Of a DNA stretch of 64,000 nt, positions 45,402 to 55,057 are shown one piece after another. The stretch is from contig NZ_DASQNA010000041.1 of assembly GCF_035645195.1 (NCBI RefSeq), positions 124,001 through 188,000 of the forward strand, written 5' to 3'. The notes under the pieces are model-generated. The model had not been told where the DNA came from. It saw only the letters and a list, made by a program, of their open reading frames with translations, and searched no databases. The position numbers and the translations under genes are program-made. Every line of letters begins with the position of its first letter. Position 1 is the stretch's first letter. This stretch comes from Paenibacillus sp. (GTDB taxonomy: Bacteria > Bacillota > Bacilli > Paenibacillales > YIM-B00363).

Positions 45402-47218
45402 GCGTCTTCACCTCTGTCGACGGGGATGTGGATGACGACCTTCGCGCCCGCCCCCGGCGCGCTGACGACGGTTAAGCCGTACTCGTCGCCGTATAGGTAG
45501 CGGATGCGTTTGTCCGTATTCGCCAACCCGACGTTCGTATGGTTCGGAAGATGCCGGCGGACGCGGGCATCGTTCCAACGGACGACGCCCGGGTCGAAGC
45601 CGACGCCGTCGTCCTCGATTTCGAAGTAGATGCCGTCGTTCCGCTTCTCCGCGCGAATCGACAGCCGGCCCTTGCCGATCTTGCGCTCGAGGCCGTGCAC
45701 GATGGCGTTCTCGACGATCGGCTGCAGGCACAGCTTCGGCACGTAGTATCCGTACACGTGCGGGTCGATCCGCGAGCGGTCGATTTCGAACCGGTCCGCG
45801 AACCGGACCTGCTGCAGGTACAAGTAAAAGTCGACGTTTTTTAATTCGTCGGCGATCGTCGTTTTGTCGCGGGAGCCGGCGAAGATCGACGCTTGGAGCA
45901 GCTCGCTGAGCGACGTGACCATCCGGTACACGTCTTCGCTGCCGGTCTTTTTCGCTTTCCACCCAATGCTGAGCAGCGTGTTGAACAGAAAATGGGGATT
46001 GATTTGCGCCTGCAGCGATTTCAGCTCGGCTTCCTTGACCGTCAGCTGCTTCTCGTATACTTCGTTGATCAAATAGTGGATTTGACTTGTCATTTCGTTG
46101 AAGATGCGGCTCAGCTTCCGGAGCTCGTACTCTTTGAAATCTTCCATGCGCGTTTCATAGTTGCCTTGGTGGACCGTTTCCATTTTGCGCACGACCATGC
46201 CGATCTGCTTCGAGATGCGGGCGGACAGCAAAGAACTGACGAAGACGAACAGCAGGCAAATAAGCAGCGCGATGATCGCGTATTGACGGATGCTCGCGGT
46301 CAGCTTGGCGAATACTTCGTTTTTCGGCACGGCCATGACCGTCGTGAGCCCGAGCGAACCGAGCTTCCGGGCCGCGGCCAAGTACGTTCGGCCCTCAATG
46401 ACGATTTCCTTGTAAGCAATCGATGAGGAGACGCCGAGCAGCTCGGGCGGCGCCGAGGAGCCGAGCATCGCATGATCGGTGTGCGAGACGATGACGCCCT
46501 GCCCGTCGACGACCGCGGCGAACGAGCCTTCATAACGCAAATTCGTCCGGTAAAACGTGGAGAGAACGGTTTCATCAATACCCAGCACGATGAGCCCTTT
46601 GAACGCTGTCGAATTGAAATCGTAGAAATCCCTGGCGTAATAGAGCGTGGGATCCCCGGGCGAGGGGGGGAGGAGCTGCTTGACGCGCTGTTTGCGGGCG
46701 ATGTTGTCGCGAAGCTCCGGCCAAGAAACGTGTAGGAGCTGCGTCATCGTTTTGTTGCGTTCTTCGTTATTATATTGATAATTGTTGGAGTATACGTTGT
46801 TGTAATCGTAGAAATAGCTCGTTTCTTCATTAATAAAGATGTATACGGATTGAAGCAGCTTGCTCGTCCAAGGGTAGTTGAAGAACAAAAAATTTTGCAT
46901 ACGCAGGTCGATGCGCTCGTTCGTTTCGTACACGTCCGCTCCGGTCAGCGCCAGCCGGTCGACGTCCTGTCGAAAGGAGGGATCGCTGATCAGCATGAAG
47001 TATGTATTTTCGATTAAATCGAGCTGCGAAGATAAATCGTCATGCGCCGCGTCGGCGAGCCGCACGAATTCCTCGTAATGGCTGCCGGAGAGAATCGTAT
47101 GGATCGTCCGAATGAAATACGCGCCTGTCACGAGCAGCGGGATCAAGATCATAAACACGGTAAATACGGAAATTTTGCGTTTGATCGAATAATTCCAAAT
47201 CTTGTCCCACGCCTTCAT
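45398..47218 (-). CDS. YesM-type sensor histidine kinase
   Basis: 606 aa: TM near 15-35, a large dCache-type extracellular domain, TM near 295-320, HAMP, His_kinase with QINPHFLFNTLLSIGWKA and HATPase with LQPIVENAIVHGLERK. ATG 47218 is nine bases after AAGGA; GTG 47224 is an alternative. Divergent from the sugar-binding protein gene. Confidence 0.92.
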   Translation of the reverse strand: MKAWDKIWNYSIKRKISVFTVFMILIPLLVTGAYFIRTIHTILSGSHYEEFVRLADAAHDDLSSQLDLIENTYFMLISDPSFRQDVDRLALTGADVYETNERIDLRMQNFLFFNYPWTSKLLQSVYIFINEETSYFYDYNNVYSNNYQYNNEERNKTMTQLLHVSWPELRDNIARKQRVKQLLPPSPGDPTLYYARDFYDFNSTAFKGLIVLGIDETVLSTFYRTNLRYEGSFAAVVDGQGVIVSHTDHAMLGSSAPPELLGVSSSIAYKEIVIEGRTYLAAARKLGSLGLTTVMAVPKNEVFAKLTASIRQYAIIALLICLLFVFVSSLLSARISKQIGMVVRKMETVHQGNYETRMEDFKEYELRKLSRIFNEMTSQIHYLINEVYEKQLTVKEAELKSLQAQINPHFLFNTLLSIGWKAKKTGSEDVYRMVTSLSELLQASIFAGSRDKTTIADELKNVDFYLYLQQVRFADRFEIDRSRIDPHVYGYYVPKLCLQPIVENAIVHGLERKIGKGRLSIRAEKRNDGIYFEIEDDGVGFDPGVVRWNDARVRRHLPNHTNVGLANTDKRIRYLYGDEYGLTVVSAPGAGAKVVIHIPVDRGEDA

Positions 47219-47380
47219 CGCCACTCATCCTTCGCGCCGGTTAGAGTACGTATGTATTCGTCCGGCGAAAGCCCGAATCCTTCCTCCGGGAGAAGAAAGT
47301 AAAGAGACTATAGGAAAAGTAAATATATTCGACATGACGGCGCAGCGGAAGCGGAAAAAAAGTAAAAATCGTCGAACATC

Positions 47381-47397
47381 ATGTAAAGCGCTTACAT
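47381..47397. promoter_or_regulatory. cre-like palindrome in the divergent regulatory region
   Basis: ATGTAAAGCGCTTACAT is a near-perfect palindrome with the cre half-sites TGTAA and TTACA but one base longer than the canonical core. It sits 74 bp before the binding protein gene. Confidence 0.5.
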
Positions 47398-47470
47398 TCC
47401 AATGGATCTTTCTTTCCCGTACACTTGGATTGTAAAAGGTTGAAGGCGAAATGAAGATGAGGGGGCATTC

Positions 47471-48787
47471 GTGTTGAAACCGAAATGGAGATGGCTTACG
47501 GCGACCTCGGCGCTCGCGTCCATGCTGACCGCGGCCGCATGCGGCTCGGGCGGCACGGCGCCGTCCGCTTCCGGGGGAGCCGGGACGGACGGAGCGGCGG
47601 ATGAAAAGGTGTCTATCAAAGTGTTTACGGAGTTCGTCGGCGCGCACCCGTTCAGCCCGTATTGGGACAAACGGCTGCAGGAGTTCCGCGACGCGCATCC
47701 GAACATCGACGTGCAGGTCGAGGAGATCGCAGGCGCCGGCAACATGAACATGGACGGCAAGCTGAAGGTGCTGATCTCATCGGGCGAGCTGCCCGACGTC
47801 TTCTACACGAACGATAAAGATATGATCCGCATCGCGAAGGAAGCGAATTTGCTGCACGACATGAAGCCGCTGCTCGATGCGGACGCGGAATTCAAAAACG
47901 CGCTCGACCCGGCCGATCTCGCGGATTGGAACGACGGGGCGGATCATGTGTACGGTATTTCCAGCCACAAAGATTTCTATGGCTATTTCTACAATAAAGA
48001 GATGTTCGAGAAAGCGGCGATCGCCCCGGCGAAAACATGGGACGAATTTTTCACGAATCTCGAGAAGCTGAAAGCGATCGGCGTCGCGCCGCTCGCGCTG
48101 GAGACGAAGACGGCGTTCATCTCCAGCAATGTGCTGCTCGGCCTATTGGGCACGCAGAGCGACGCGGGCAATAGGCTGGCGCTGACGCCGTCGCCGGAGA
48201 GCTACGAGACGCCGGAGTTCGTACGAGCCGCCGCGGACTTGCAAACGATGTTCCGGCAGTACACGACGAAAGACGCGATCGGCGGCGATTACTCGGTGGC
48301 GCAAAACAACTTCTTCAACGAGAAGGCGGCCATCTTCTCGACCGGCACGTGGGATATTACGCTGATCAACAGCGCGGCCCCGGAAGGTTTCAGCGCGAAG
48401 GTGGGCGTCGCGGCGTTCCCGAATAACGGTATTTTCTCGTTCCCGGCGTACGCGTGGTTTACCGGCTCCAAAGACGAGGCGAAGGTGAAGGCGTCTTACG
48501 AGTTCATCAAACATTTCAACAATACGGAGGACCAGGGCGTGCGTCTCGAGATGCTCGACTTCATGCCGGCGGACAAAAACATCGACGTCACCAAGCTCGA
48601 CGTCGACCCGCTCCTCCAGACGTACATGGATATGGCGGACGACGTTCAATACCGGATGATGTCGCCGTGGCGGGTGTATCAATCGAGCGTGTCCGCGATC
48701 ATCGCGCAGGAGCTCGCCGCGCTCGGCTCGGGCGCCATTACGCCGGAGGAGTTCGCGAAGCGTCTCACTCAAGCGGCGAATAAATAA
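47471..48787 (+). CDS. extracellular solute-binding lipoprotein (sugar ABC importer)
   Basis: 438 aa, family 1 binding protein. GTG start after GAGGGGG. Signal peptide with Cys at AAACGS (lipobox variant TAAAC) and a Gly/Ser linker; then VFTEFVGAHPFSPYWDKRL and IFSTGTWDITL. First gene of a cluster with two permeases, cupin, dehydrogenase and hydrolase, controlled by the divergent YesMN pair and perhaps CcpA. Confidence 0.88.
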   Translation: MLKPKWRWLTATSALASMLTAAACGSGGTAPSASGGAGTDGAADEKVSIKVFTEFVGAHPFSPYWDKRLQEFRDAHPNIDVQVEEIAGAGNMNMDGKLKVLISSGELPDVFYTNDKDMIRIAKEANLLHDMKPLLDADAEFKNALDPADLADWNDGADHVYGISSHKDFYGYFYNKEMFEKAAIAPAKTWDEFFTNLEKLKAIGVAPLALETKTAFISSNVLLGLLGTQSDAGNRLALTPSPESYETPEFVRAAADLQTMFRQYTTKDAIGGDYSVAQNNFFNEKAAIFSTGTWDITLINSAAPEGFSAKVGVAAFPNNGIFSFPAYAWFTGSKDEAKVKASYEFIKHFNNTEDQGVRLEMLDFMPADKNIDVTKLDVDPLLQTYMDMADDVQYRMMSPWRVYQSSVSAIIAQELAALGSGAITPEEFAKRLTQAANK

Positions 48788-48868
48788 GCGGAACGAGGCG
48801 CGCGAAGCGTCCGTCCCGGGGCGCGGCTCCCGGGACGGACGCGGCGGCGGCGCGAAGGAGGGTGCGGC

Positions 48869-49741
48869 ATGACGGTTCGTTACGCCCGTTGGATCGCTTT
48901 GTTTTTGGCGCCGACGCTTTTATTTTTCTTGGCATTTTACGCTTATCCGATCATCACGGTGTTCATCTCCTCGTTCGCGGATTGGCGTCTGGCGTCGAGC
49001 ATGTCGTTCGTCGGCTTCGACAACTACGCTTCGCTCGGGACCGACGCGGATTTCGCGGCGGGCCTTGCGCACACGCTGCTGTGGCTCGTCATCCATTGGG
49101 TCGTCTACGTCGGCATGGGGCTCGCGGTCGCGGTCATGACGGCGAACGGAAGCCGGTTTTCCCGCTTCGTCCGCACCGCGTATTTGCTGCCGAACATGAT
49201 TCCGATCGCGGCGCTCGCGTTTTTGTTTTATTTCATCTTCAATCCTTCGATCGGTCCGATCAACGGCTTCCTGGAGGCGGTCGGTTTGGAGCGTTGGGCG
49301 CTGAACTGGTATCAGGACACGCGCACGGCGTTCCTCACGGTTACGCTGACGTCGGTGTTGTACGGCGGCATATTATGCCTGCTGTTTGCGGCGGAAATAT
49401 CGGCGATTCCCGCAGAAGTGTACGAATCGGCCAAAATCGACGGTTCCAGCGAGCTGCGCACGGCGTTCTCGATTACGCTTCCGCTGCTGCGCAACATGAT
49501 CGGCACGGCGATGATTTTAACGACCGTTCACGTGTTGAAGTCGTTCGAGATCATTTATTTGACGACGGTCGGCGGGCCGGGGAACGACACGGTCAATTTG
49601 CCGATTCTCATTTTCCGCATGGCGATGAACAACAACAATTTGGGTTATTCGAACACGATCGCGGTCGTCACGATTGTAATCGGCGTCGTCAGCATCGCGA
49701 TGATCAGCCGCGCGTTTCGAATGGGAACATCGTATCAATAA
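48869..49741 (+). CDS. ABC transporter permease (sugar, MalF/UgpA type)
   Basis: 290 aa, six TM segments, EAA loop YESAKIDGSSELRTAFSITLPLL. AAGGAGGGTG before the ATG. Follows the binding protein gene after an 81-bp GC-rich gap containing a CGTCCGTCCCGGG / CCCGGGACGGACG hairpin at 48809-48840. Confidence 0.9.
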   Translation: MTVRYARWIALFLAPTLLFFLAFYAYPIITVFISSFADWRLASSMSFVGFDNYASLGTDADFAAGLAHTLLWLVIHWVVYVGMGLAVAVMTANGSRFSRFVRTAYLLPNMIPIAALAFLFYFIFNPSIGPINGFLEAVGLERWALNWYQDTRTAFLTVTLTSVLYGGILCLLFAAEISAIPAEVYESAKIDGSSELRTAFSITLPLLRNMIGTAMILTTVHVLKSFEIIYLTTVGGPGNDTVNLPILIFRMAMNNNNLGYSNTIAVVTIVIGVVSIAMISRAFRMGTSYQ

Positions 49742-49758
49742 CGGACGGGGGCTCGTAC

Positions 49759-50589
49759 ATGACAAGATCCGCTCGGACGGGGCAGGCCGCTCGCCTTTTG
49801 TTTCTCGGGTTCGTCGCCGCCATTTCGGTGGTTCCGTTTTTGTGGACGCTGATGTCTTCCATGAAATCGAACCGCGATATTTTAACTTCGGCGTTCACGC
49901 TGCCGTCCGCGTTCGGGTTCGACAATTACGCCGGCGCGTTCGACAGCTTGCCGCTCGGAGTATATTACGGCAACAGCTTGATCGTATCCGCGCTCTGTAT
50001 CGTCGTAAGCCTCGCGGTGTTCAGCATGTCGGCTTACGTGTTCGCTCGTTTTCACTTTCGGGGGAAGGCGTTCCTTTACGTTTGTCTGTCTATGTCGCTG
50101 CTCATTCCGGTGACGGCGATCATTTTTCCCATTTATATCTTCGTGAAAGCGATCGGTTTGTACGATACGAAAATCGGCTTGGTGCTCGTGTACGCCGCAT
50201 TGTCGATGCCGGTCGTCATTTACATCATGCGCAGCTACTTCCTGACGATCCCCAAAGAGATCGAGGAGGCGGCGTATTTGGACGGGGCCGGCTTTGCCGG
50301 CACGTTCCTGCGCATCATGCTGCCGCTGTCCGCGCCGGTGCTCGCCAGCTCTGCGGTGCTCGTCTTTCTGACGGCGTGGAACGATTTTCTGTACGCGCTC
50401 GTGCTGACGACGGGCGACAGCGCCCGGACGGTGCCGGTCGCGCTGACGGCGTTCCAAAGCATGTATGGCAGCAATTACGGCCAGCTGTTCGCCGCGTCGG
50501 TCGTCGTCGTCCTGCCGAGCGTTGTAATATTCTTGCTGCTTCAGCGTAAAATCGAAAGCGCGCTCGTGGCGGGCGCCGTGAAGGGCTAA
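49759..50589 (+). CDS. ABC transporter permease (sugar, MalG/UgpE type)
   Basis: 276 aa, partner permease; EAA loop EEAAYLDGAGFAGTFLRIMLPLS and C-terminal ESALVAGAVKG. ATG 49759, weak G-rich SD. No ATPase gene follows. Confidence 0.9.
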   Translation: MTRSARTGQAARLLFLGFVAAISVVPFLWTLMSSMKSNRDILTSAFTLPSAFGFDNYAGAFDSLPLGVYYGNSLIVSALCIVVSLAVFSMSAYVFARFHFRGKAFLYVCLSMSLLIPVTAIIFPIYIFVKAIGLYDTKIGLVLVYAALSMPVVIYIMRSYFLTIPKEIEEAAYLDGAGFAGTFLRIMLPLSAPVLASSAVLVFLTAWNDFLYALVLTTGDSARTVPVALTAFQSMYGSNYGQLFAASVVVVLPSVVIFLLLQRKIESALVAGAVKG

Positions 50590-50627
50590 CGTTGTAACAA
50601 CCATTCTGACAAGGGGGTGTGCACCAC

Positions 50628-51287
50628 ATGCCAGTATTAAAACGGGCGAAGCAGCTGCCCGACTGGTGCGAGTTGAAGCATTACGAAATTATTCGTCTGG
50701 AGGCCGGGGACGTTTGGTCGGTGACGTTGAACGGCCGGGGGTACAAGGAGAAATGGATTTGCTGCGAAGGCGCAGGCATCGTTTCGAAGGAAGAGCGGCA
50801 GATGCCGGTCTTCGCCGGAACTGCGCTGGATTTCGCTGCGGAGGAAGACGCCGTCGCCGCGCGCATCTCCGTGCGGGAAGGCCCGTTCGTGCTGATCCGC
50901 ATGTTCGGGCAATGGGGCGAGGAGGTCGGCGGTTGCGGCGTATTCCGGATGGAGGCGTCGGAGCTGCCCGGCAACGACGGAGACCCGGCGGAATACCCGA
51001 GAAACACGTTCAACGACAATCATTACCACGATTGCGATGAATATTACATTATCTATGACGGCTTCGGCGTCGTCGTCACCGAGTCGCGCCACTATATCGT
51101 CGGCGCCGGCGACTGCGTCGTGACGGCGGCCGGCGACCATCACGACATTCCGATCGTCGTGAAGCCGCTGAAGGCCGTGTTTTTCGAGACGACCTTGATC
51201 GGGCGGAAGCGGCGCGGTCATTTATGGAATCACACGCACGGCCCGGCGACGCCGGATCCCGCGAAGCGGATGCATTGCTTGACTTGA
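50628..51287 (+). CDS. cupin domain protein
   Basis: 219 aa. A C-terminal cupin barrel has the metal-type pattern HYHDCDEYYIIYDGFG and GDHHDIPI, suggesting sugar isomerase or sensor function; the N-terminal half is not recognised. ATG 50628 rather than GTG 50619, which touches the SD AAGGGGG. In the sugar cluster by strand and spacing. Confidence 0.8.
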   Translation: MPVLKRAKQLPDWCELKHYEIIRLEAGDVWSVTLNGRGYKEKWICCEGAGIVSKEERQMPVFAGTALDFAAEEDAVAARISVREGPFVLIRMFGQWGEEVGGCGVFRMEASELPGNDGDPAEYPRNTFNDNHYHDCDEYYIIYDGFGVVVTESRHYIVGAGDCVVTAAGDHHDIPIVVKPLKAVFFETTLIGRKRRGHLWNHTHGPATPDPAKRMHCLT

Positions 51288-51309
51288 GTGGAACGGGGAG
51301 GCGGCCGAC

Positions 51310-52362
51310 GTGGCATTGAGAGGCATTCTAGTCGGGACGGGCGGACACGGAGCATATTGGTGCCGGGCATACTTGCCCCCGGTCTTGCGGCAGGGGCTCG
51401 TCGACATCGTCGCCGCGGTCGATATCGATCCGACGGCGCATATTCACGCGAAGGAAGGGCTAGGGCTCGCGGACGATCGCTGCTACACGGATTTGGAACG
51501 GGCGTTCGCGGAGCATGAGGCCGATTTTTGCGCGATCGTCGTGCCGCCCGCTTTCCACGAGCGCGTCGTCGACTTGGCGCTGCGGTACGGCATGGATATT
51601 TTGTCGGAGAAGCCGATCGCGGACACGCTGGAAGCGTCCGTGCGCATCGCCCGCAAGGTGAAGGCGGCCGGAGCGAAGATGGGCGTCACGATGACGCACC
51701 GATTCGACCAAGACAAGACGTCGCTGCGCCACGCGCTCCGAAGCGGCGCTTACGGCGCGCTCGACTATTTGACGTGCCATTACTCCGGACGGTACCGCGA
51801 ATACGGCAGCGCCCGCGCGTACCGGCACGAGATGGAGCATCCGCTGCTGATCGAGATGGCCGTGCATCATTTGGACATACTCGCGGATCTCGCGGGCGGC
51901 GTGTGCGAGACGATTTACGCGGAAACGTGGAACGCGCCGTGGTCGACGTTCAAGGGGGACGCCCAAGGGTTCGTGGTCATGAACATGCGCGGCGGCGTCC
52001 GGGCCGTATACGAAGGCGCCAACACGAACGCGCACGGCCTCAACGATTGGGCGAACGAGTACATCCGCGCGGAATGCGAGAACGGGACGATCGTGCTCGA
52101 CCACCGCCGGATCGACGTCCGGGACGGAACCGGCGGCGCGCAGCCGCTGGCGCTGCTGGACCGGCCTTCTTGGGGCAATGTATGGCTGATCGAACAGTTC
52201 GTCGAATGGGTGCGGGGCGGCGCGCCGATGGAAACCGAGGTCGCCTCGAATCTGCAGTCGATGGCGATGGTGTTCGCCGCCATCGAGAGCAGCCGCACGA
52301 AGCGGCCGGTGCAGGTGCAGGAGCTGCTGGCGAACGCGATGCGAACGGAGGGGGACGCATGA
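51310..52362 (+). CDS. Gfo/Idh/MocA family oxidoreductase
   Basis: 350-aa NAD(P)-dependent sugar or inositol dehydrogenase. Rossmann start RGILVGTGGHGAYWCRAYL, then the EKPIADT motif (Lys in the active site) and HPLLIEMAVHHLDIL with the catalytic-type His. GTG start after GGGGAGG. Oxidises an unknown sugar imported by the neighbouring transporter. Confidence 0.9.
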   Translation: MALRGILVGTGGHGAYWCRAYLPPVLRQGLVDIVAAVDIDPTAHIHAKEGLGLADDRCYTDLERAFAEHEADFCAIVVPPAFHERVVDLALRYGMDILSEKPIADTLEASVRIARKVKAAGAKMGVTMTHRFDQDKTSLRHALRSGAYGALDYLTCHYSGRYREYGSARAYRHEMEHPLLIEMAVHHLDILADLAGGVCETIYAETWNAPWSTFKGDAQGFVVMNMRGGVRAVYEGANTNAHGLNDWANEYIRAECENGTIVLDHRRIDVRDGTGGAQPLALLDRPSWGNVWLIEQFVEWVRGGAPMETEVASNLQSMAMVFAAIESSRTKRPVQVQELLANAMRTEGDA

Positions 52363-53270
52363 ACGTGAACGAAGATCGGAAAGCGTTGATGGGGCTGCTC
52401 GAGCTGGACCAGCTGCCCGACGTCGACGCCCCGCTGCGCATCATCGCGCGAGAAGCGGAGGAGCGCGACGATTATGTGCTGGAGCGGCTGACGCTCGACC
52501 TGAACGGCCTGGAGCCGGTGTCCGCGCTGCTGGCGCTGCCGAAGGACCGCCCGGGGCCGTTCCCGGCGGTCGTATTCAATCACTCGCACGGCGGCAATTA
52601 CAAGGCAGGCAAAATAGAGTTGATCGAGGGTGCGTCATATCTTGACCCGGAGCCGTACGCGAAGCTGCTCACGTCGCTCGGGTTCGCGGCCTTGGCCACC
52701 GACGCTTGGGGATTCGGGGATCGGTTCACGCGGAAGGAATCCGAGCTGTTCAAGGAAATGCTGTGGCGCGGCCGCGTCCTCTGGGGCATGATGCTGTACG
52801 ACAGCATGCGCGCGGTTAGTTATTTGCGCTCGCGCGACGACATCGACGCCTCGCGCATCGGCACGCTCGGCATGTCGATGGGCGGCACGAAAGCGTGGTG
52901 GCTGACGGCGCTCGACGAGCGGATCGCGTTCTGCGCGGATTTGTGCGGCGCGGCCGATTACGACGCGCTGATCGAGGAGCGCAGGCTGGATTATCACGGC
53001 ATCTATTATTACGTGCCGAAGCTGCTGACGCGCTTTAGCTCGGGCGACATCCAAGCGATGGGCGCGCCGCGTCCGCGGCTGTGCGCGGTCGGGGTGCGCG
53101 ATCCGCTGACGCCCGGCGTCGACCGGTTCGCGGAGCGCATCGCGCAGGCGTACCGGGAGGCGGATGCGGAGCATGCTTGGCGGCTGCGGCAGTTCGACGC
53201 CGGGCATGAGGAAACGGCCGAGATGCGCGGGGCGGTCCGCGCGTTCCTTCGATCGTTCACGGAGGAGTAA
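52359..53270 (+). CDS. alpha/beta hydrolase (dienelactone hydrolase/acetyl xylan esterase-like)
   Basis: 303 aa: oxyanion region FNHSHGGNYKAGK, nucleophile elbow GMSMGG, Asp candidate near VRDPLTPG and catalytic His in DAGHEE. Overlaps the dehydrogenase gene by four bases (ATGA). Perhaps deacetylates or opens a lactone of the imported sugar. Confidence 0.87.
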   Translation: MNVNEDRKALMGLLELDQLPDVDAPLRIIAREAEERDDYVLERLTLDLNGLEPVSALLALPKDRPGPFPAVVFNHSHGGNYKAGKIELIEGASYLDPEPYAKLLTSLGFAALATDAWGFGDRFTRKESELFKEMLWRGRVLWGMMLYDSMRAVSYLRSRDDIDASRIGTLGMSMGGTKAWWLTALDERIAFCADLCGAADYDALIEERRLDYHGIYYYVPKLLTRFSSGDIQAMGAPRPRLCAVGVRDPLTPGVDRFAERIAQAYREADAEHAWRLRQFDAGHEETAEMRGAVRAFLRSFTEE

Positions 53271-53282
53271 GAGAGTCTCACG

Positions 53283-53330
53283 AAAAGCGGCGGTCCAGGA
53301 CATGATTTGCGTCCTGGACCGCCGCTTTTT
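53283..53330 (+). terminator. strong intrinsic terminator ending the sugar cluster
   Basis: 19-bp stem (AAAAGCGGCGG arm, 53283-53301 with 53311-53330) and TTTTT tail. Confidence 0.9.
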
Positions 53331-53444
53331 CTATGAAACGCCGCTGCATCGATATCTTCATAGAATCTCAACGCTTGTTTTACAATCCCCGAATATATTT
53401 GGGCTAATCTAGAAGAGGAGTCAACAATCGAGGGAGGGAAACTC

Positions 53445-54284
53445 ATGAGATTGATCGTTATGGGGGATTTGCATTATCACGATACGGACGCCGCTATCGC
53501 CGGGTGGACGGAGGCGCGCGACCGGTTTTACGAAACGATGATCGGGAAGTTTCTGGAGGAAGAAGGCGACTTCCACATCTCGCTCGGCGATTTGACGAAT
53601 TACGGGACGGCGACGGAGTTGGCGGGCGTGTACGGCTTGCTCGGACAAGCGTCGAGAACGTTCGTGCATGCGCTCGGCAATCATGACCTGTACGCTCAGA
53701 AGAGAGCCGACGTGCTGGCCATCACAGGGCAGAAACGATACCATTCGATCGATACAGAGCGAGCGACGCTTGTTTTCTTGGATACAGCGAAGGAACAAGA
53801 TTTCGAGGATTGGGGCGGCTGGGTCGACGAAGAGCAGCTGCGCTGGCTCGAGGGCGTCGTGCAGGCGTCGGGCGCGAAGCCGATGCTCGTATTCGCTCAT
53901 CATCCGGTGTATCGGACGACGAAGCGCTCGGAGATGGACAAAGGCTCGATCCACCACAGCATCGACATGTGGAGCGTGCTCGGCCAAAAGCAAGGCGTCG
54001 GCGTATATTTCAACGGTCACACGCACGTCGACTCGATCCACCGGGAGCGCAATTGGACGTTCGTGCAGCTGTCCGCCGTGCTGGATCAGCATGCCGTTCG
54101 CCTCGTAGACGTCGAGTCCGATTGCATCCGCATTGCGGCGAAGGACGTAGAGGAAGCAGGCGTGCTTGAGTCCGCGCCTACGTTGTACGCGCATATGCCG
54201 CATTTCCGCCACAACCCCGAAGCGCGCGGCGGAGCGGAAGACCGGGAGTGCGTCGTATCGCTGACGGCGGCGACGCAGGCATGA
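53445..54284 (+). CDS. metallophosphoesterase
   Basis: 279-aa calcineurin-like phosphoesterase with all dimetal motifs: Asp8/His10 in GDLHYHD, Asp49 in LGDLTNYG, Asn79-His80 in GNHD, FAHHPVY and NGHTHVD. Such enzymes include glycerophosphodiesterases and cyclic nucleotide phosphodiesterases. Its four-base overlap with glpP supports a role in releasing glycerol-3-phosphate from a diester, but this is context only. No signal peptide, so cytosolic. Confidence 0.9.
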   Translation: MRLIVMGDLHYHDTDAAIAGWTEARDRFYETMIGKFLEEEGDFHISLGDLTNYGTATELAGVYGLLGQASRTFVHALGNHDLYAQKRADVLAITGQKRYHSIDTERATLVFLDTAKEQDFEDWGGWVDEEQLRWLEGVVQASGAKPMLVFAHHPVYRTTKRSEMDKGSIHHSIDMWSVLGQKQGVGVYFNGHTHVDSIHRERNWTFVQLSAVLDQHAVRLVDVESDCIRIAAKDVEEAGVLESAPTLYAHMPHFRHNPEARGGAEDRECVVSLTAATQA

Positions 54285-54898
54285 AGCAGACTTGGGACGC
54301 CGCGGCGTTTATGAACAGGCTGACTGCGCATCGGATGATCGCTTCGATCAAAGAGCCGAAGCAAATCGAAGCCGCATTAGCTTTAAAACATCAGCTCAGC
54401 GGCGTATTTTTGCTGACAGGACATATCGGCGTCATCAAGGGTTATGTTGATTTGTTTCGAAAGCACGACCTTCCCGTGTTTCTTCATTTAGAAAAAATCG
54501 GCGGTTTGAGCGTAGATACTTACGGTCTCGAATACATCGCGAACGCCATTCGACCTACGGGCATCATTACGACGAAGACGAACGTCGTCAAGACGGTGAA
54601 GCGGATGGGGCTCATTACGGTGCAGCGGTTCTTCCTCGTCGACAGCGAAGGGCTGGATAACATCGCGAAGAGCCTCAATCAAATCGAACCGGACATCGTC
54701 GAATTGATGCCGGCTCGCATACCGGAGATGATCCAGCGGGTGAGAACGTTCACGAATCTGCCGATCATTACCGGGGGACTGCTGTCGGACGCCGCGCAAT
54801 CGCTCGAATGTCTCCGGTACGGCGCTTCCGCCGTTTCGTCCTCTCGCACGGAACTATGGCGCGAACCGCTGCAAAGAAGATTTACAGAAGTTTCATAG
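54281..54898 (+). CDS. glpP: glycerol-3-phosphate responsive antiterminator GlpP
   Basis: 205-aa GlpP-family (beta/alpha) protein; in Bacillus subtilis it binds glp leader mRNA with glycerol-3-phosphate and prevents termination. Recognisable stretches: MIASIKEPKQIEAAL, VFLLTGHIG, FLHLEKIGGL, GIITTKTNVVK and ELMPARIPEMI. ATG 54281 overlaps the phosphoesterase stop. A leader terminator lies 82 bases downstream ahead of an ABC transporter operon, the probable target. Confidence 0.92.
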   Translation: MKQTWDAAAFMNRLTAHRMIASIKEPKQIEAALALKHQLSGVFLLTGHIGVIKGYVDLFRKHDLPVFLHLEKIGGLSVDTYGLEYIANAIRPTGIITTKTNVVKTVKRMGLITVQRFFLVDSEGLDNIAKSLNQIEPDIVELMPARIPEMIQRVRTFTNLPIITGGLLSDAAQSLECLRYGASAVSSSRTELWREPLQRRFTEVS

Positions 54899-54916
54899 AG
54901 AGATAACACTCGTTTA

Positions 54917-54934
54917 ATAAACCTAGTTTATAGT
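54917..54934 (+). promoter_or_regulatory. -10-like TATAGT with overlapping palindrome upstream of the ABC operon
   Basis: ATAAAC (54917-54922) and GTTTAT (54926-54931) form a palindrome that overlaps TATAGT (54929-54934). No clear -35, so either an operator or a regulated weak promoter. Confidence 0.4.
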
Positions 54935-54979
54935 TAAGGTATCCAAAGACAAGTAAATAGTCGGGTTGGAGTATTGGAG

Positions 54980-55024
54980 AAACCTAATTCACCGCTGAGC
55001 GCGCACAGCGGTAGATTTAGGTTT
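54980..55024 (+). terminator. leader terminator ahead of the ABC operon (candidate GlpP target)
   Basis: AAACCTAA pairs with TTAGGTTT (8 bp) and encloses ACCGCT/AGCGGT; CTTTCGTT follows. It lies between glpP and the binding protein gene, so read-through would need antitermination. Confidence 0.65.
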
Positions 55025-55057
55025 CTTTCGTTATTAAAAAAATGGAGGGAAACACAC

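Noticed and set aside
48788-48868. GC-rich hairpin between binding protein and permease as a transcription terminator
   Set aside because: It lacks a T tract and the downstream genes need cotranscription; more likely an attenuating or mRNA-stabilising hairpin.
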